Origin: Pseudomonas resinovorans NBRC 106553
GTDB lineage: Bacteria > Pseudomonadota > Gammaproteobacteria > Pseudomonadales > Pseudomonadaceae
Length of the DNA stretch: 64,000 nt
Assembly (NCBI RefSeq): GCF_000412695.1
Contig: NC_021499.1
Location: forward strand, 5,642,001-5,706,000
Direction of reading: 5' to 3'
Positions 10,249-19,171 of the stretch are shown in pieces. Position 1 is the stretch's first letter. Each line of letters starts with the position of its first letter. The position numbers and the translations under genes are program-made. Under the pieces are notes generated by a model that saw nothing but the letters and a program-made list of their open reading frames with translations, was not told the DNA's origin and searched no databases.

Positions 10249-10565
10249 CGACGATGACCGAGAATTTTTTTGATGGGGCAACACCCGTGAGCGACAACGC
10301 CAACCTGAAACAGCACCTGACGGCACCCACCGCAGAGGGTCAGACCCTGCGCGGCAGCGTCGAGAAGGCACTGCACAACTATTTCGCCCATCTTGAGGGC
10401 GCCGCCGTCACGGACGTGTACAACCTGGTGCTTTCCGAAGTGGAAGCGCCGCTGCTGGAATCCGTGATGAACTACGTCAAGGGTAACCAGACCAAGGCTT
10501 CGGAAATGCTCGGCCTCAACCGGGGCACGCTGCGCAAGAAGCTCAAGCAATACGACCTGCTTTGA
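10245..10565 (+). CDS. fis: Nucleoid-associated DNA-binding protein Fis
   Basis: Fis bends DNA and modulates stable-RNA promoters, recombination and growth-phase expression. The 106-residue product has the C-terminal helix-turn-helix ([20 protein letters not shown]). A central helical dimerisation core precedes it. The start overlaps the dusB stop, so translation is coupled. The length and the N-terminal extension before the core match the Pseudomonas form rather than the shorter E. coli protein. Confidence 0.96.
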   Translation: MTTMTENFFDGATPVSDNANLKQHLTAPTAEGQTLRGSVEKALHNYFAHLEGAAVTDVYNLVLSEVEAPLLESVMNYVKGNQTKASEMLGLNRGTLRKKLKQYDLL

Positions 10566-10680
10566 AGGGCAGGAAGCCGAAGCCGGAAGCCTGAAGCGGG
10601 AACGCCCCCGACCATCAAGCTTCCGGTTTGCAGTTTCAGGCCTTCCCGCTAATCCCCTTTCCCACTCGAATGGTTCCGAA

Positions 10681-12288
10681 ATGACCGACCAGACCACCCG
10701 CCTCCCCGTTCGCCGCGCCCTGATCAGCGTTTCTGACAAGACCGGCATCGTCGAGTTCGCCCGTGAACTGGCTGCCCTCGGCGTGGAGATCCTCTCCACC
10801 GGCGGCACCTACAAGCTGCTCACGGACAACGCCATCAAGGCCGTTGAAGTCGCCGACTACACCGGCTTCCCGGAAATGATGGACGGCCGCGTGAAGACCC
10901 TGCACCCGAAGATCCACGGCGGCATCCTCGGCCGTCGCGACCTCGATGGCGCGGTGATGGAGCAGCACGGCATCAAGCCGATCGACCTGGTCGCGGTCAA
11001 CCTCTACCCCTTCGAAGCCACCGTCGCCAAGCCTGACTGCGACCTGCCCACCGCCATCGAGAACATCGACATCGGCGGCCCGACCATGGTTCGCAGCGCC
11101 GCGAAGAACCACAAGGACGTCGCCATCGTGGTCAACGCCAGCGACTACGCCGGCATCCTCGAAGGCCTCAAGGCCGGCGGCCTGACCTACGCCATGCGTT
11201 TCGACCTGGCCCTCAAGGCGTTCGAGCACACCTCCACCTACGACGGCATGATCGCCAACTACCTGGGCACCATCGACCAGGCCCGCGACACCCTCTCCAC
11301 CGAAGGCCGCGGCGCCTTCCCGCGCACCTTCAACAGCCAGTTCGTCAAGGCTCAGGAAATGCGCTACGGCGAGAACCCGCACCAGAGCGCGGCCTTCTAC
11401 GTGGAAGCGAAGAAGGGCGAGGCCAGCGTGTCCACCGCCATCCAGCTGCAGGGCAAGGAACTGTCCTTCAACAACGTGGCCGACACCGACGCCGCCCTGG
11501 AATGCGTGAAGAGCTTCGTCAAGCCGGCCTGCGTCATCGTCAAGCACGCCAACCCCTGCGGCGTGGCCGTGGTGCCCGAGAACGAAGGCGGCATCCGCAA
11601 GGCCTACGACCTGGCCTATGCCACCGACACCGAATCCGCGTTCGGCGGCATTATCGCCTTCAACCGCGAGCTGGACGGTGAAACCGCCAAGGCCATCGTC
11701 GAGCGCCAGTTCGTCGAAGTGATCATCGCCCCGAAAATCTCCGCCGCCGCCCGTGAAGTGGTTGCCGCCAAAGCCAACGTGCGCCTGCTGGAATGCGGCG
11801 AGTGGCCGGCCGTCCGCGCCCCGGGCTGGGACTTCAAGCGCGTCAACGGTGGCCTGCTGGTGCAGAGCCGCGACATCGGCATGATCGAAGCCTCCGACCT
11901 GAAGATCGTCACCCAGCGCGCCCCGAGCGAGCAGGAAATCCACGACCTGATCTTCGCCTGGAAAGTGGCCAAGTTCGTCAAGTCCAACGCCATCGTCTAC
12001 GCCAAGAACCGCCAGACCGTCGGCGTCGGCGCCGGCCAGATGAGCCGCGTCAACTCCGCCCGCATCGCCGCCATCAAGGCCGAGCATGCCGGCCTCGAGG
12101 TGAAGGGCGCGGTCATGGCTTCCGATGCCTTCTTCCCGTTCCGCGACGGCATCGACAACGCCGCTGCCAACGGCATCACCGCGGTGATCCAGCCGGGTGG
12201 TTCCATGCGTGACAACGAAGTGATCGCCGCCGCCGACGAAGCCGGGATCGCGATGGTGTTCACCGGCATGCGCCACTTCCGCCACTAA
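10681..12288 (+). CDS. purH: Bifunctional AICAR formyltransferase / IMP cyclohydrolase
   Basis: PurH performs the last two steps of IMP synthesis: formylation of AICAR with 10-formyl-THF, then ring closure. The 535-residue protein has an N-terminal MGS-like cyclohydrolase domain (about 1-200) and a C-terminal transformylase domain. The latter has the catalytic Lys-His pair in [10 protein letters not shown] near residue 288 and the terminal FTGMRHFRH. It lies in the conserved order fis-purH-purD. Confidence 0.97.
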   Translation: MTDQTTRLPVRRALISVSDKTGIVEFARELAALGVEILSTGGTYKLLTDNAIKAVEVADYTGFPEMMDGRVKTLHPKIHGGILGRRDLDGAVMEQHGIKPIDLVAVNLYPFEATVAKPDCDLPTAIENIDIGGPTMVRSAAKNHKDVAIVVNASDYAGILEGLKAGGLTYAMRFDLALKAFEHTSTYDGMIANYLGTIDQARDTLSTEGRGAFPRTFNSQFVKAQEMRYGENPHQSAAFYVEAKKGEASVSTAIQLQGKELSFNNVADTDAALECVKSFVKPACVIVKHANPCGVAVVPENEGGIRKAYDLAYATDTESAFGGIIAFNRELDGETAKAIVERQFVEVIIAPKISAAAREVVAAKANVRLLECGEWPAVRAPGWDFKRVNGGLLVQSRDIGMIEASDLKIVTQRAPSEQEIHDLIFAWKVAKFVKSNAIVYAKNRQTVGVGAGQMSRVNSARIAAIKAEHAGLEVKGAVMASDAFFPFRDGIDNAAANGITAVIQPGGSMRDNEVIAAADEAGIAMVFTGMRHFRH

Positions 12289-12297
12289 GTGCCGCAC

Positions 12298-12320
12298 TCG
12301 GGCCGCCATCGGCGGCCCGA
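12298..12320 (+). terminator. Hairpin after purH
   Basis: TCGGGCCGCC, an ATC loop and GGCGGCCCGA form a perfect 10-bp stem beginning 9 bp after the stop. There is no T run. Confidence 0.5.
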
Positions 12321-12351
12321 TCGCGACCTCGACATGGGGTCGCACGTATTT

Positions 12352-12387
12352 CGTAGGTTGGGTTGAGCGCAGCGATACCCAACGATC
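12352..12387 (+). repeat. REP family A, single unit
   Basis: The unit is a GTAG head followed by the imperfect palindrome GTTGGGT...ATACCCAAC. This is the simplest copy of the most abundant repeat in the window. Similar units at 18809, 18915, 26761, 29743, 31565, 32278 and 34243 occur singly or as head-to-head inverted pairs. The GTAG tetranucleotide plus palindrome is the known layout of REP sequences mobilised by RAYT transposases. Confidence 0.75.
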
Positions 12388-12419
12388 CGTCCCCGAACGG
12401 AACAGATCAGGAGAGTCCC

Positions 12420-13709
12420 ATGAACGTACTCATCATCGGCAGCGGCGGTCGCGAACACGCCCTGGCCTGGAAGGTGGCCCAGGACCCGCGCGTGGCGAAG
12501 GTCTTCGTCGCCCCGGGTAACGCCGGCACCGCTACCGAAGCCAAGTGCGAGAACGTCGCCATCGACGTGCTGGCCCTGGAGCAACTGGCCGACTTCGCCG
12601 CGAAGAACGTCCAGCTGACCATCGTCGGCCCCGAAGCGCCGCTGGTGAAAGGCGTGGTGGACCTGTTCCGCTCGCGCGGCCTGGATATCTTCGGCCCCAC
12701 CGCCGGCGCCGCCCAGCTGGAAGGCTCCAAGGCCTTCACCAAGGACTTCCTGGCCCGGCACCAGATCCCCACCGCCGACTACCAGAACTTCACCGAGGTG
12801 GAGCCGGCCCTGGCCTACCTGCGCGAAAAAGGCGCTCCCATCGTGATCAAGGCCGACGGCCTGGCCGCGGGCAAGGGCGTGATCGTCGCCATGACCCTGG
12901 CTGAAGCCGAGGACGCCGTACGCGACATGCTCGCCGGCAACGCCTTCGGTGACGCCGGTTCGCGCGTGGTGATCGAGGAGTTCCTCGACGGCGAGGAAGC
13001 CAGCTTCATCGTCATGGTCGACGGCCAGAACGTGCTGCCCATGGCCACCAGCCAGGACCACAAGCGCGTTGGCGACGCCGACACCGGCCCCAACACCGGC
13101 GGTATGGGTGCCTACTCCCCGGCTCCGGTGGTCACGCCCCAGGTGCACCAGCGGGTGATGGACGAAGTCATCTACCCGACCGTGCGCGGCATGGCTGAGG
13201 AAGGCAACGTCTACACCGGCTTCCTCTATGCCGGCCTGATGATCGACAAGAGCGGCGCGCCCAAGGTCATCGAGTTCAACTGCCGCTTTGGCGACCCGGA
13301 AACCCAGCCCATCATGGTGCGCCTGGAAAGCTCCCTGGTCCTGCTGGTGGAAGCCGCCCTGGCCAAGGCCCTCGACAAAGTCGAAGCCACCTGGGACCCG
13401 CGCCCCACCGTGGGTGTGGTGCTGGCCGCCGGCGGCTACCCGGGCGACTACGCCAAGGGGGACGTCATCGAAGGCCTGGCCGACGCCGCCGCCCTCGACG
13501 GCAAGGTGTTCCACGCCGGTACCGCGCAGAAGGACGGCCAGATCGTCACCGCCGGCGGCCGCGTGCTCTGCGCCACCGCCATTGGCGCCAGCGTGTCCGA
13601 CGCCCAGCAGCAGGCCTACCGCCTGGCGGAAAAGATCCGCTGGAACGGCTGCTTCTATCGCAAGGACATCGGCTACCGTGCCATTGCCCGCGAGCGCGGC
13701 GAAGAGTGA
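12420..13709 (+). CDS. purD: Phosphoribosylamine--glycine ligase
   Basis: PurD joins glycine to phosphoribosylamine (GAR synthetase, second step of purine synthesis). The 429-residue protein starts MNVLIIGSGGREHALAWK, the PurD N-terminal fold. An ATP-grasp domain follows, with the VIKADGLAAGKGV loop and the substrate segment EFNCRFGDPETQ. I chose the ATG at 12420 with an AGGAGAG ribosome site. Upstream in-frame codons fall inside the REP unit and are not coding. retS follows after about 110 bp. Confidence 0.97.
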   Translation: MNVLIIGSGGREHALAWKVAQDPRVAKVFVAPGNAGTATEAKCENVAIDVLALEQLADFAAKNVQLTIVGPEAPLVKGVVDLFRSRGLDIFGPTAGAAQLEGSKAFTKDFLARHQIPTADYQNFTEVEPALAYLREKGAPIVIKADGLAAGKGVIVAMTLAEAEDAVRDMLAGNAFGDAGSRVVIEEFLDGEEASFIVMVDGQNVLPMATSQDHKRVGDADTGPNTGGMGAYSPAPVVTPQVHQRVMDEVIYPTVRGMAEEGNVYTGFLYAGLMIDKSGAPKVIEFNCRFGDPETQPIMVRLESSLVLLVEAALAKALDKVEATWDPRPTVGVVLAAGGYPGDYAKGDVIEGLADAAALDGKVFHAGTAQKDGQIVTAGGRVLCATAIGASVSDAQQQAYRLAEKIRWNGCFYRKDIGYRAIARERGEE

Positions 13710-13783
13710 AAATCGTGTAAAAGGTACTGATCGGGGCGGACAAGTGTCCGCCTTGGTCATATTCCGGACAGGAGGGGCTTGTC

Positions 13784-13789
13784 TATAAT
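13784..13789 (+). promoter_or_regulatory. Candidate -10 box of the retS promoter
   Basis: A perfect TATAAT lies 32 bp before the proposed TTG start at 13821. No good -35 is seen at 16-18 bp, so an activator or an extended -10 may compensate. It also argues against translation starting at the TTG at 13779, which would lie before the transcript. Confidence 0.45.
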
Positions 13790-13820
13790 CCGGCCACTCA
13801 CCCACGAAGGGACCTCGACC

Positions 13821-16598
13821 TTGCCTCGGCTCAGGATTGCCACAGGATTGATCGCCAGTCTGCTACTGGCCCTGCTCTATCTGCTGCCCGCACAGGCGGC
13901 CGAGGAGCGGCAATGGAGCATGTTGCTCGATCCCAGCGCCAACCTGCAGCTGCAGGATGTCCGCACCCAGCAGGCCCTCTCCCAGTTCACCCCGGTCAAC
14001 CTCGACCAGCTCTACACCCCCGGCGGCACCAGCGCCCTCTGGCTGCACTTCCGCCTGGAGCCGAGCCAGCACGAACAGCTGCTGCGGGTCTTCGCCCCCT
14101 ACCTGGCCTACCTCGACCTCTACGTCCTGAAGGGCGATGAGCTGGTGGCCCACACCCGCACCGGCAGCCGCCTGCCCTACAGCGAGCGCCCGCTGCCCAG
14201 CCGCGACTTCCTGCTGCCGCTGCCCGCGCAGCCGGAAACCCTGGATGTCTACCTGCGCATGTCGTCGGAACACGCCCTGCGTCCGACCGTGACCCTGCAA
14301 TCCTCCGCGCTGATGGCCGCCGACGACACCCGGCCGCTGCTCTTCGGCCTGTTGCTCGGTGGCCTGGGCATGCTGGTCTACTACAACCTGGCGCGCTACG
14401 CCTATTCGCGCTCCGTGGTCTGCCTCTGGCTCGCCGCCGCGCAGAGCTGCCTGATCCTCACCGGCATCAGCCTGCTGGGCATCAGCTCGCCCTGGCTCGG
14501 CGACTGGCAGAGCGCGCAGCCGCAGATCGCCAACCTCGCCATGCTGATGGCCATGGCCTGCGCCCTGGCCTTCACCCTCAGCTTCTTCCACAAGGTCTGC
14601 CCGCGCACCGCGCTGAGCGGCCTGCTGCAGGTGGAAATCGGCTTGATCGGCCTGACCGCCATCCTGCTGCTGATCGTCACCGAGCTGCAGTTCAACCAGC
14701 TGGTCTACGTGCTGGCCGCCATCGCCAGCCTCAGCATGCTCACTGTCGCCGTCCACCACTGGCGCCAGGGCTACCGCCCGGCGCGGCTGTTCAGCCTTGG
14801 CCTGGGGGTGTTCTGCCTCGCCATACTCGCTGCCCTGCCGGCGCTGTTCGGCTACTGGCACCTGCAGTCCGACTGGCTGGCCTACAACCTGCTGGTGATC
14901 TCCACCGTCAGCGGCGTGTTCCTCAGCATGGCCCTGAGCGAGCGCCAGCGGCGCATCCAGAACGAAGTCTTCAGCGCCAGCCGCGCGCTCGCCGCCAGCT
15001 CCGCCGAACTCAAGGCCAAGGGTGAGTTCCTGGCCAAGATCAGCCACGAGATCCGCACCCCGATGAACGGCGTGCTGGGCATGACCGAGCTGCTCCTGGG
15101 CACCCCGCTGTCGGCCAAGCAGCGCGACTACGTGCAGACCATCCACAGCTCCGGCAACGAACTGCTCACCCTGATCAACGAGATCCTCGACATCTCCAAG
15201 CTGGAATCCGGGCAGATCGAACTGGACGACGTGCAGTTCGACCTCAACGCCCTGATCGACGACTGCCTCGACATCTTCCGCGCCAAGGCCGAGCAGCAGC
15301 GGGTCGAGCTCATCAGCTTCATGCAACCCCAGGTGCCGCGGGTGATCGGCGGTGACCCGACGCGCCTGCGGCAGATCCTCCTCAGCCTGCTGGACAATGC
15401 CTTCAAGCAGACCGACGAAGGCGAGATCCTCCTGGTGGTGGCGCTGGACAACAGCGGCAGCCAGCCACGCCTGCGCATCGCCGTGCAGGACAGCGGCCGT
15501 CCGCTGGACGCCGGCGAGCGCGATGCCCTGCTCAACGCCGAACTCTCCAGCAGCGACTTCCTCGCCGCCTCCAAGCTGGGAGGCCGCCTGGGCCTGGTCA
15601 TCGCCCGCCAACTGGTGCGTCTGATGAACGGCGAGTTCGGCATCCAGAGCGGCACCGGCCAAGGCAGCACGCTGTGGCTGGTCCTGCCGCTGGACAGCCA
15701 GCACCTGCTGCGCCCTTCGGCCGACCTCGACAGCCCACTGGAAGACGCGCGCCTGCTGGTGGTGGACGACAACGACACCTGCCGCAAGGTGCTGGTCCAG
15801 CAATGCAGCGCCTGGGGCCTGCAGGTCAGCGCCGTGCCGTCCGGCAAGGAGGCCCTGGCCCTGCTGCGTACCAAGGCGCACCTGCGCGAGTACTTCGACG
15901 TGGTCCTGCTGGACCAGGACATGCCCGGCATGACCGGCATGCAGCTGGCGGCGAAGATCAAGGAAGACCCCAGCCTCAATCACGACATCCTGATCATCAT
16001 GCTCACCGGCATCAGCAACGCGCCGAGCAAGATCATCGCGCGCAACGCCGGCATCAAGCGCATCCTCGCCAAGCCGGTGGCCGGCTACACCCTCAAGACC
16101 ACCCTGGCGGACGAGCTGAACCAGCGCAAGACCGGCGGCGCCATCTCCCTGCCGGGTTCCCAGGTCAGCGAGCCGCTCCATGTGCCCGGCGACTTCCGCA
16201 TCCTGGTGGCCGAGGACAACAGCATCTCCACCAAGGTCATCCGCGGCATGCTGAGCAAGCTCAACCTCGAGCCCGACACCGCCAGCAACGGCGAGGAAGC
16301 CCTCAGCGCCATGAAGAACCAGCACTACGACCTGGTGCTGATGGACTGCGAGATGCCCGTGCTCGACGGTTTCACCGCCACCGAGATGCTGCGCCACTGG
16401 GAAACCCTGGAGCAGCGCCCGCGCACCCCGGTGGTGGCCCTCACCGCCCACATACTCAGCGAGCACAAGGAACGCGCCCGCCTCGCCGGCATGGACGGCC
16501 ACATGGCCAAGCCGGTGGAACTCTCGCAGCTGCGCGAGCTGATCGAATACTGGGTGGCCGAGAAGGAACTGCGCGAGCAGCACGCGATGCACAGCTGA
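13821..16598 (+). CDS. retS: Hybrid sensor kinase RetS
   Basis: In P. aeruginosa RetS blocks GacS and so keeps cells in the acute-virulence, non-biofilm state. The 925-residue product has the RetS layout: a signal peptide, a periplasmic 7TMR-DISMED2 sensor domain, and seven membrane helices (about 170-380). A HisKA domain carries His at about residue 408 in [11 protein letters not shown] HATPase domain and two receiver domains follow ([10 protein letters not shown]...VLLDQDMPG and [10 protein letters not shown]...LMDCEMPV). Both receiver phospho-acceptor Asp residues are present. The gene follows purD exactly as in PAO1. The start is most likely TTG 13821, preceded by GAAGGGA. Confidence 0.9.
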   Translation: MPRLRIATGLIASLLLALLYLLPAQAAEERQWSMLLDPSANLQLQDVRTQQALSQFTPVNLDQLYTPGGTSALWLHFRLEPSQHEQLLRVFAPYLAYLDLYVLKGDELVAHTRTGSRLPYSERPLPSRDFLLPLPAQPETLDVYLRMSSEHALRPTVTLQSSALMAADDTRPLLFGLLLGGLGMLVYYNLARYAYSRSVVCLWLAAAQSCLILTGISLLGISSPWLGDWQSAQPQIANLAMLMAMACALAFTLSFFHKVCPRTALSGLLQVEIGLIGLTAILLLIVTELQFNQLVYVLAAIASLSMLTVAVHHWRQGYRPARLFSLGLGVFCLAILAALPALFGYWHLQSDWLAYNLLVISTVSGVFLSMALSERQRRIQNEVFSASRALAASSAELKAKGEFLAKISHEIRTPMNGVLGMTELLLGTPLSAKQRDYVQTIHSSGNELLTLINEILDISKLESGQIELDDVQFDLNALIDDCLDIFRAKAEQQRVELISFMQPQVPRVIGGDPTRLRQILLSLLDNAFKQTDEGEILLVVALDNSGSQPRLRIAVQDSGRPLDAGERDALLNAELSSSDFLAASKLGGRLGLVIARQLVRLMNGEFGIQSGTGQGSTLWLVLPLDSQHLLRPSADLDSPLEDARLLVVDDNDTCRKVLVQQCSAWGLQVSAVPSGKEALALLRTKAHLREYFDVVLLDQDMPGMTGMQLAAKIKEDPSLNHDILIIMLTGISNAPSKIIARNAGIKRILAKPVAGYTLKTTLADELNQRKTGGAISLPGSQVSEPLHVPGDFRILVAEDNSISTKVIRGMLSKLNLEPDTASNGEEALSAMKNQHYDLVLMDCEMPVLDGFTATEMLRHWETLEQRPRTPVVALTAHILSEHKERARLAGMDGHMAKPVELSQLRELIEYWVAEKELREQHAMHS

Positions 16599-16633
16599 TC
16601 GCCGTCAATCGAATCCCCGCAGGTTGGGCCAAC

Positions 16634-16676
16634 TTGTAGGGGCGAATTCATTCGCCAAGGAGGACGCAGTCCTCCC
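16634..16676 (+). repeat. REP family B, single unit
   Basis: The unit is GTAG followed by GGGCGAATTCATTCGCC, a near-perfect palindrome, then a small GGAGGA/TCCTCC hairpin. Full head-to-head pairs of the same unit occur at 46141 and 54633. It lies between the converging retS and Asp-box genes and may serve as their transcription boundary. Confidence 0.7.
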
Positions 16677-16690
16677 CCACGATCCGTCTC

Positions 16691-17770
16691 TTACCCGAAC
16701 CTCACCGCAAAGATCGGCGGCAGGTTCCCGGCCACCAGCTCCCAGCTGTCCCCCGCATCCTCGGATACCCACAGGTGCCCGGTGGTGGAGCCCATCACCA
16801 GGTACTGGCCGCTGCCGTCCACATCCAGCCCGTGGCGGTACACCAGGTCGTAGCAGAGTTGCTGCGGCAGGCCTCGCTCCAGCACATCGAAACTCTGGCC
16901 GCCATCGCGGGTACGGGTGACCCGCAGGCGCTGGTCGGCGGGCACGCGGCACTCATCCTTCACCGCCGGGACGAACCAGGCGCAGTCGGGATCGGTCGGA
17001 TGCACCGCCACCGCGAAGCCGAAGGTGGACGGCCCGGCCCGGGGAATCTCCCGCCAGTTCAGCCCACGGTCGGCGCTGACGAAGATGCCATTGTGGTGCT
17101 GCACCCAGAGCCGCTCCGGGTCCGCCGGGCAGGCCACCATGCGGTGCGGGTCCTGGATGTCCGGCTCCTCGGCGCGCTCCGGCGGCATGTAGGCGGCGTA
17201 CATGCCGTGGGTGCGGTGGTTCCAGCTGGCGCCCTCGTCCTCGCTGTGCCAGACCCCGCCGCAGGACACCGCCAGGGTCAGGCGGCGGCTGTCGCGGGGG
17301 TCGACGCAGATGGAGTGGATGCCCGGCTGGTCGTAGCCACCGCCGAGCCAGTTGGCCCGCTCCGGGCGTTGCCAGAGGCTGTCCACCAGTTGCCAGGAAT
17401 CACCCCGGTCGCGGGAGCGGAACAACCCGCCGGAAATGGTGCCGGCCCAGAGGGTGCCGGGCTGGTCGGCGCCGCCCGGCTCCAGGCACCAGATCATTTC
17501 CACGGACGGCCCCTCTTCCCCCTCCGCCACCGGCGGGAAGGCCGGCGCGGGGATCTCCTCCCAGCTGGCCCCGGCATCCGCCGAGCGCCACAGCTTGGGG
17601 CCAAAGTGGCCCAGGTGCAGGGCGGCGTAGAGGTGGCCGTCGCGAGGGTCGGCCAGCAGCATGCTCACCGGCTCGCCGAGGAAATCCTGGCGCGCCAGGT
17701 GCCAGCCGCCTCCGCTGGGCTCGAACCGCAGCAGGCCCTTGCGGGTCGCCACATGGATGCGTCGGCTCAC
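16691..17770 (-). CDS. Sialidase-fold Asp-box (BNR) repeat beta-propeller protein
   Basis: The 359-residue protein contains six S/T-x-D-x-G-x-S-W Asp-box motifs, such as SADAGASW, SRDRGDSW, SEDEGASW, SADRGLNW, TRDGGQSF and SEDAGDSW. They are spaced as in a six- or seven-bladed propeller. No signal peptide is evident, so it is probably cytosolic. A hydrolase role is unproven, because Asp-boxes are structural. The GTG start at 17770 has AAGGAG seven bases upstream. It lies 19 bp after a MoaD/ThiS-like gene on the same strand, so the two are probably one transcript. Confidence 0.8.
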   Translation of the reverse strand: MSRRIHVATRKGLLRFEPSGGGWHLARQDFLGEPVSMLLADPRDGHLYAALHLGHFGPKLWRSADAGASWEEIPAPAFPPVAEGEEGPSVEMIWCLEPGGADQPGTLWAGTISGGLFRSRDRGDSWQLVDSLWQRPERANWLGGGYDQPGIHSICVDPRDSRRLTLAVSCGGVWHSEDEGASWNHRTHGMYAAYMPPERAEEPDIQDPHRMVACPADPERLWVQHHNGIFVSADRGLNWREIPRAGPSTFGFAVAVHPTDPDCAWFVPAVKDECRVPADQRLRVTRTRDGGQSFDVLERGLPQQLCYDLVYRHGLDVDGSGQYLVMGSTTGHLWVSEDAGDSWELVAGNLPPIFAVRFG

Positions 17771-17789
17771 AATCGTTCTCCTTGCCGGC

Positions 17790-18059
17790 TCAGCCGCCGG
17801 ACAGCGCCTGGACCACGAAAATCTCGCTGGAAGGCCCCACCGGATCGCTGAGGCGGCGACGGTCGTCCACCTGCCGGGCATCGACGAAGACCGCCACATG
17901 CCGGCGCAGGCGACCCTGGTCATCGAGCAGGTAACCGCGCAGGCGTGGATTGCTGGCGAAGGCGGCGTCCAGCGCCTCGGCCACGGAAGCCGCCGCAACG
18001 TCCAGCTCGGGGACATCGAGGTGACGCTGCAGGTTGGGGGTGAAGCTGATGTGCGCCAT
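17790..18059 (-). CDS. MoaD/ThiS-family ubiquitin-like protein
   Basis: The 89-residue protein has the beta-grasp pattern of sulfur-carrier proteins and ends in Gly-Gly (QALSGG). That is the tail adenylated by MoeB/ThiF-type E1 enzymes and converted to thiocarboxylate. Length, acidic helix (VAEALDAAF) and central strand (HVAVFVDARQV) fit MoaD. No moaE, moeB or thiazole gene is adjacent. Its only partner is the Asp-box propeller gene 19 bp downstream, so a role in molybdopterin synthesis is not supported by context. The start has GGGAGC-type spacing, with AGGG about 8 bases before the ATG. Confidence 0.8.
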   Translation of the reverse strand: MAHISFTPNLQRHLDVPELDVAAASVAEALDAAFASNPRLRGYLLDDQGRLRRHVAVFVDARQVDDRRRLSDPVGPSSEIFVVQALSGG

Positions 18060-18200
18060 CGAGGGCTCCCTGCGCGACGAAACGACCCGGTGGGGAAAGG
18101 TATAGCCGACCGGGGTGGGCCGGTTATAGTTGTGCGCCCAATGGTGGGGCGGCCTTCTACACTGATGGGCGGCCCTCGCAGTCACGAACGGATGCCCCCG

Positions 18201-18797
18201 ATGCTCGAAAGCCTTTCCAGCCTGTACCTGAAGATGCTGGTGCTCTACAGCCCCTTCTTCGTGCTCTCCTGCTTCATCACCCTCACCCGTGGCTACACGG
18301 TGAAGGAGCGCAAGAAGCTCGCCTGGAAAGTCGCCTTCGGCACCCTGGTGGCCAGCGCCCTGCTCTACCTGTTCGGCCAGTCCATCTTCAATATCTTCGG
18401 CATCACCATCGACGCCTTCCGCATCGGCGCCGGCACCGTGCTGTTCATCTCCGCCCTGGGGATGGCCCAGGGCAAGTCGGCGGTACAGGCGGACAACGTG
18501 CAGCAGGACGTCACCATCGTCCCGCTGACCATCCCGCTCACCGTCGGCCCGGGCACCATCGGCGCCATGCTGGTGATGGGCGCGGGGCATGTGCACTGGA
18601 ACGACAAGCTCACCGCCCTGCTGGCCATCGCCATCGCCGCCGCCACCGTGGGCGTGATCCTCTACCTCTCCGACCGCATCGAACGCATCCTCGGCGAACA
18701 GGGCCTGCAGATCGTCAGCCGCCTCATGGGCCTGTTCGTCTGCGCCCTGGCCGCGCAGATCATCTTCACCGGGGTGAAGAACTACCTGGTGCTCTGA
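18201..18797 (+). CDS. MarC-family integral membrane protein
   Basis: The 198-residue protein has six predicted membrane helices and the MarC family motifs (PLTIPLTVGPGTIGAMLV, and the C-terminal RLMGLFVCALAAQIIFTG). MarC proteins were once linked to multidrug resistance but their function is unknown. GGAT seven bases before the ATG at 18201 supports this start; ATG 18192 would add three residues. It is divergent from the MoaD-like gene across about 140 bp that must hold both promoters. Confidence 0.85.
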   Translation: MLESLSSLYLKMLVLYSPFFVLSCFITLTRGYTVKERKKLAWKVAFGTLVASALLYLFGQSIFNIFGITIDAFRIGAGTVLFISALGMAQGKSAVQADNVQQDVTIVPLTIPLTVGPGTIGAMLVMGAGHVHWNDKLTALLAIAIAAATVGVILYLSDRIERILGEQGLQIVSRLMGLFVCALAAQIIFTGVKNYLVL

Positions 18798-18808
18798 GGG
18801 CTGCTCAG

Positions 18809-18881
18809 CGTAGGTTGGCGCTGAGCCTGCGAAGCCCAACGATCGATGTTGGGCTTCGCTCCGCTCTGCACCAACCTACAA
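18809..18881. repeat. REP family A, inverted pair
   Basis: CGTAGGTTGG...GAAGCCCAACG is followed by the reversed copy ending CCAACCTACA. It forms a long imperfect hairpin just after the MarC gene stop, where it could end or protect the transcript. Confidence 0.75.
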
Positions 18882-18914
18882 CCGTCCCGCGACCATGTGT
18901 CCCAGCGCAGTACC

Positions 18915-18989
18915 CGTAGGATGGGTTGAGGTACGAAACCCATGCGGACCCTGGCTGATGGGTATCGCTGCGCTCAACCACATCCTACG
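18915..18989. repeat. REP family A, second inverted pair
   Basis: CGTAGGATGGGTTGAGG...GAAACCCATG with the reversed half ending CATCCTACG. It follows the previous pair after 33 bp, so 18809-18989 is a two-pair cluster (BIME-like). Together with the promoter elements further right it accounts for the 370-bp gap before atzF. Confidence 0.75.
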
Positions 18990-18992
18990 AAT

Positions 18993-19018
18993 TGCACCAG
19001 GACCGTAGAATTGCACCA
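18993..19018 (+). promoter_or_regulatory. Tandem TGCACCA half-sites, possible NtrC enhancer
   Basis: TGCACCA occurs at 18993-18999 and again at 19012-19018 in direct orientation, about 100-120 bp before the sigma-54 -24 box. The NtrC consensus is a TGCACC/GGTGCA dyad, so these are half-sites rather than full sites. Confidence 0.35.
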
Positions 19019-19114
19019 GCCGATGACCCTTGCGCCTTCCCGCGCCCCAGCGCAGTGCAACGCAAACGCCAATACACACTCCCCACACCAGCAACCATGG
19101 GCCTTTCCCGGACC

Positions 19115-19130
19115 TGGCACCGCCCTTGCT
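19115..19130 (+). promoter_or_regulatory. Sigma-54 (-24/-12) promoter of the atzF-urt region
   Basis: TGGCACCGCCCTTGCT matches the RpoN consensus TGGCAC-N5-TTGCW with exact GG-to-GC spacing. The predicted start near 19140 leaves a short leader before atzF. RpoN/NtrC control fits a nitrogen-scavenging cluster. Confidence 0.7.
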
Positions 19131-19144
19131 CAAGGGAATTCCAA

Positions 19145-19156
19145 CTTGGATACAAG
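19145..19156 (+). promoter_or_regulatory. Palindromic operator candidate for the adjacent FCD regulator
   Basis: CTTGGATACAAG pairs in five of six positions and resembles operators of GntR/FCD proteins. It sits just downstream of the predicted sigma-54 start, where a bound repressor would block elongation. The regulator gene at 20979 is in the same transcript. Confidence 0.4.
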
Positions 19157-19171
19157 ATGGAACTCCAGAGC

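Noticed and set aside
13779..13820. Upstream TTG start for RetS at 13779
   Set aside because: A TATAAT box at 13784-13789 lies inside this extension, so the codon would precede the transcript. TTG 13821 has a GAAGGGA ribosome site and gives a better signal peptide.
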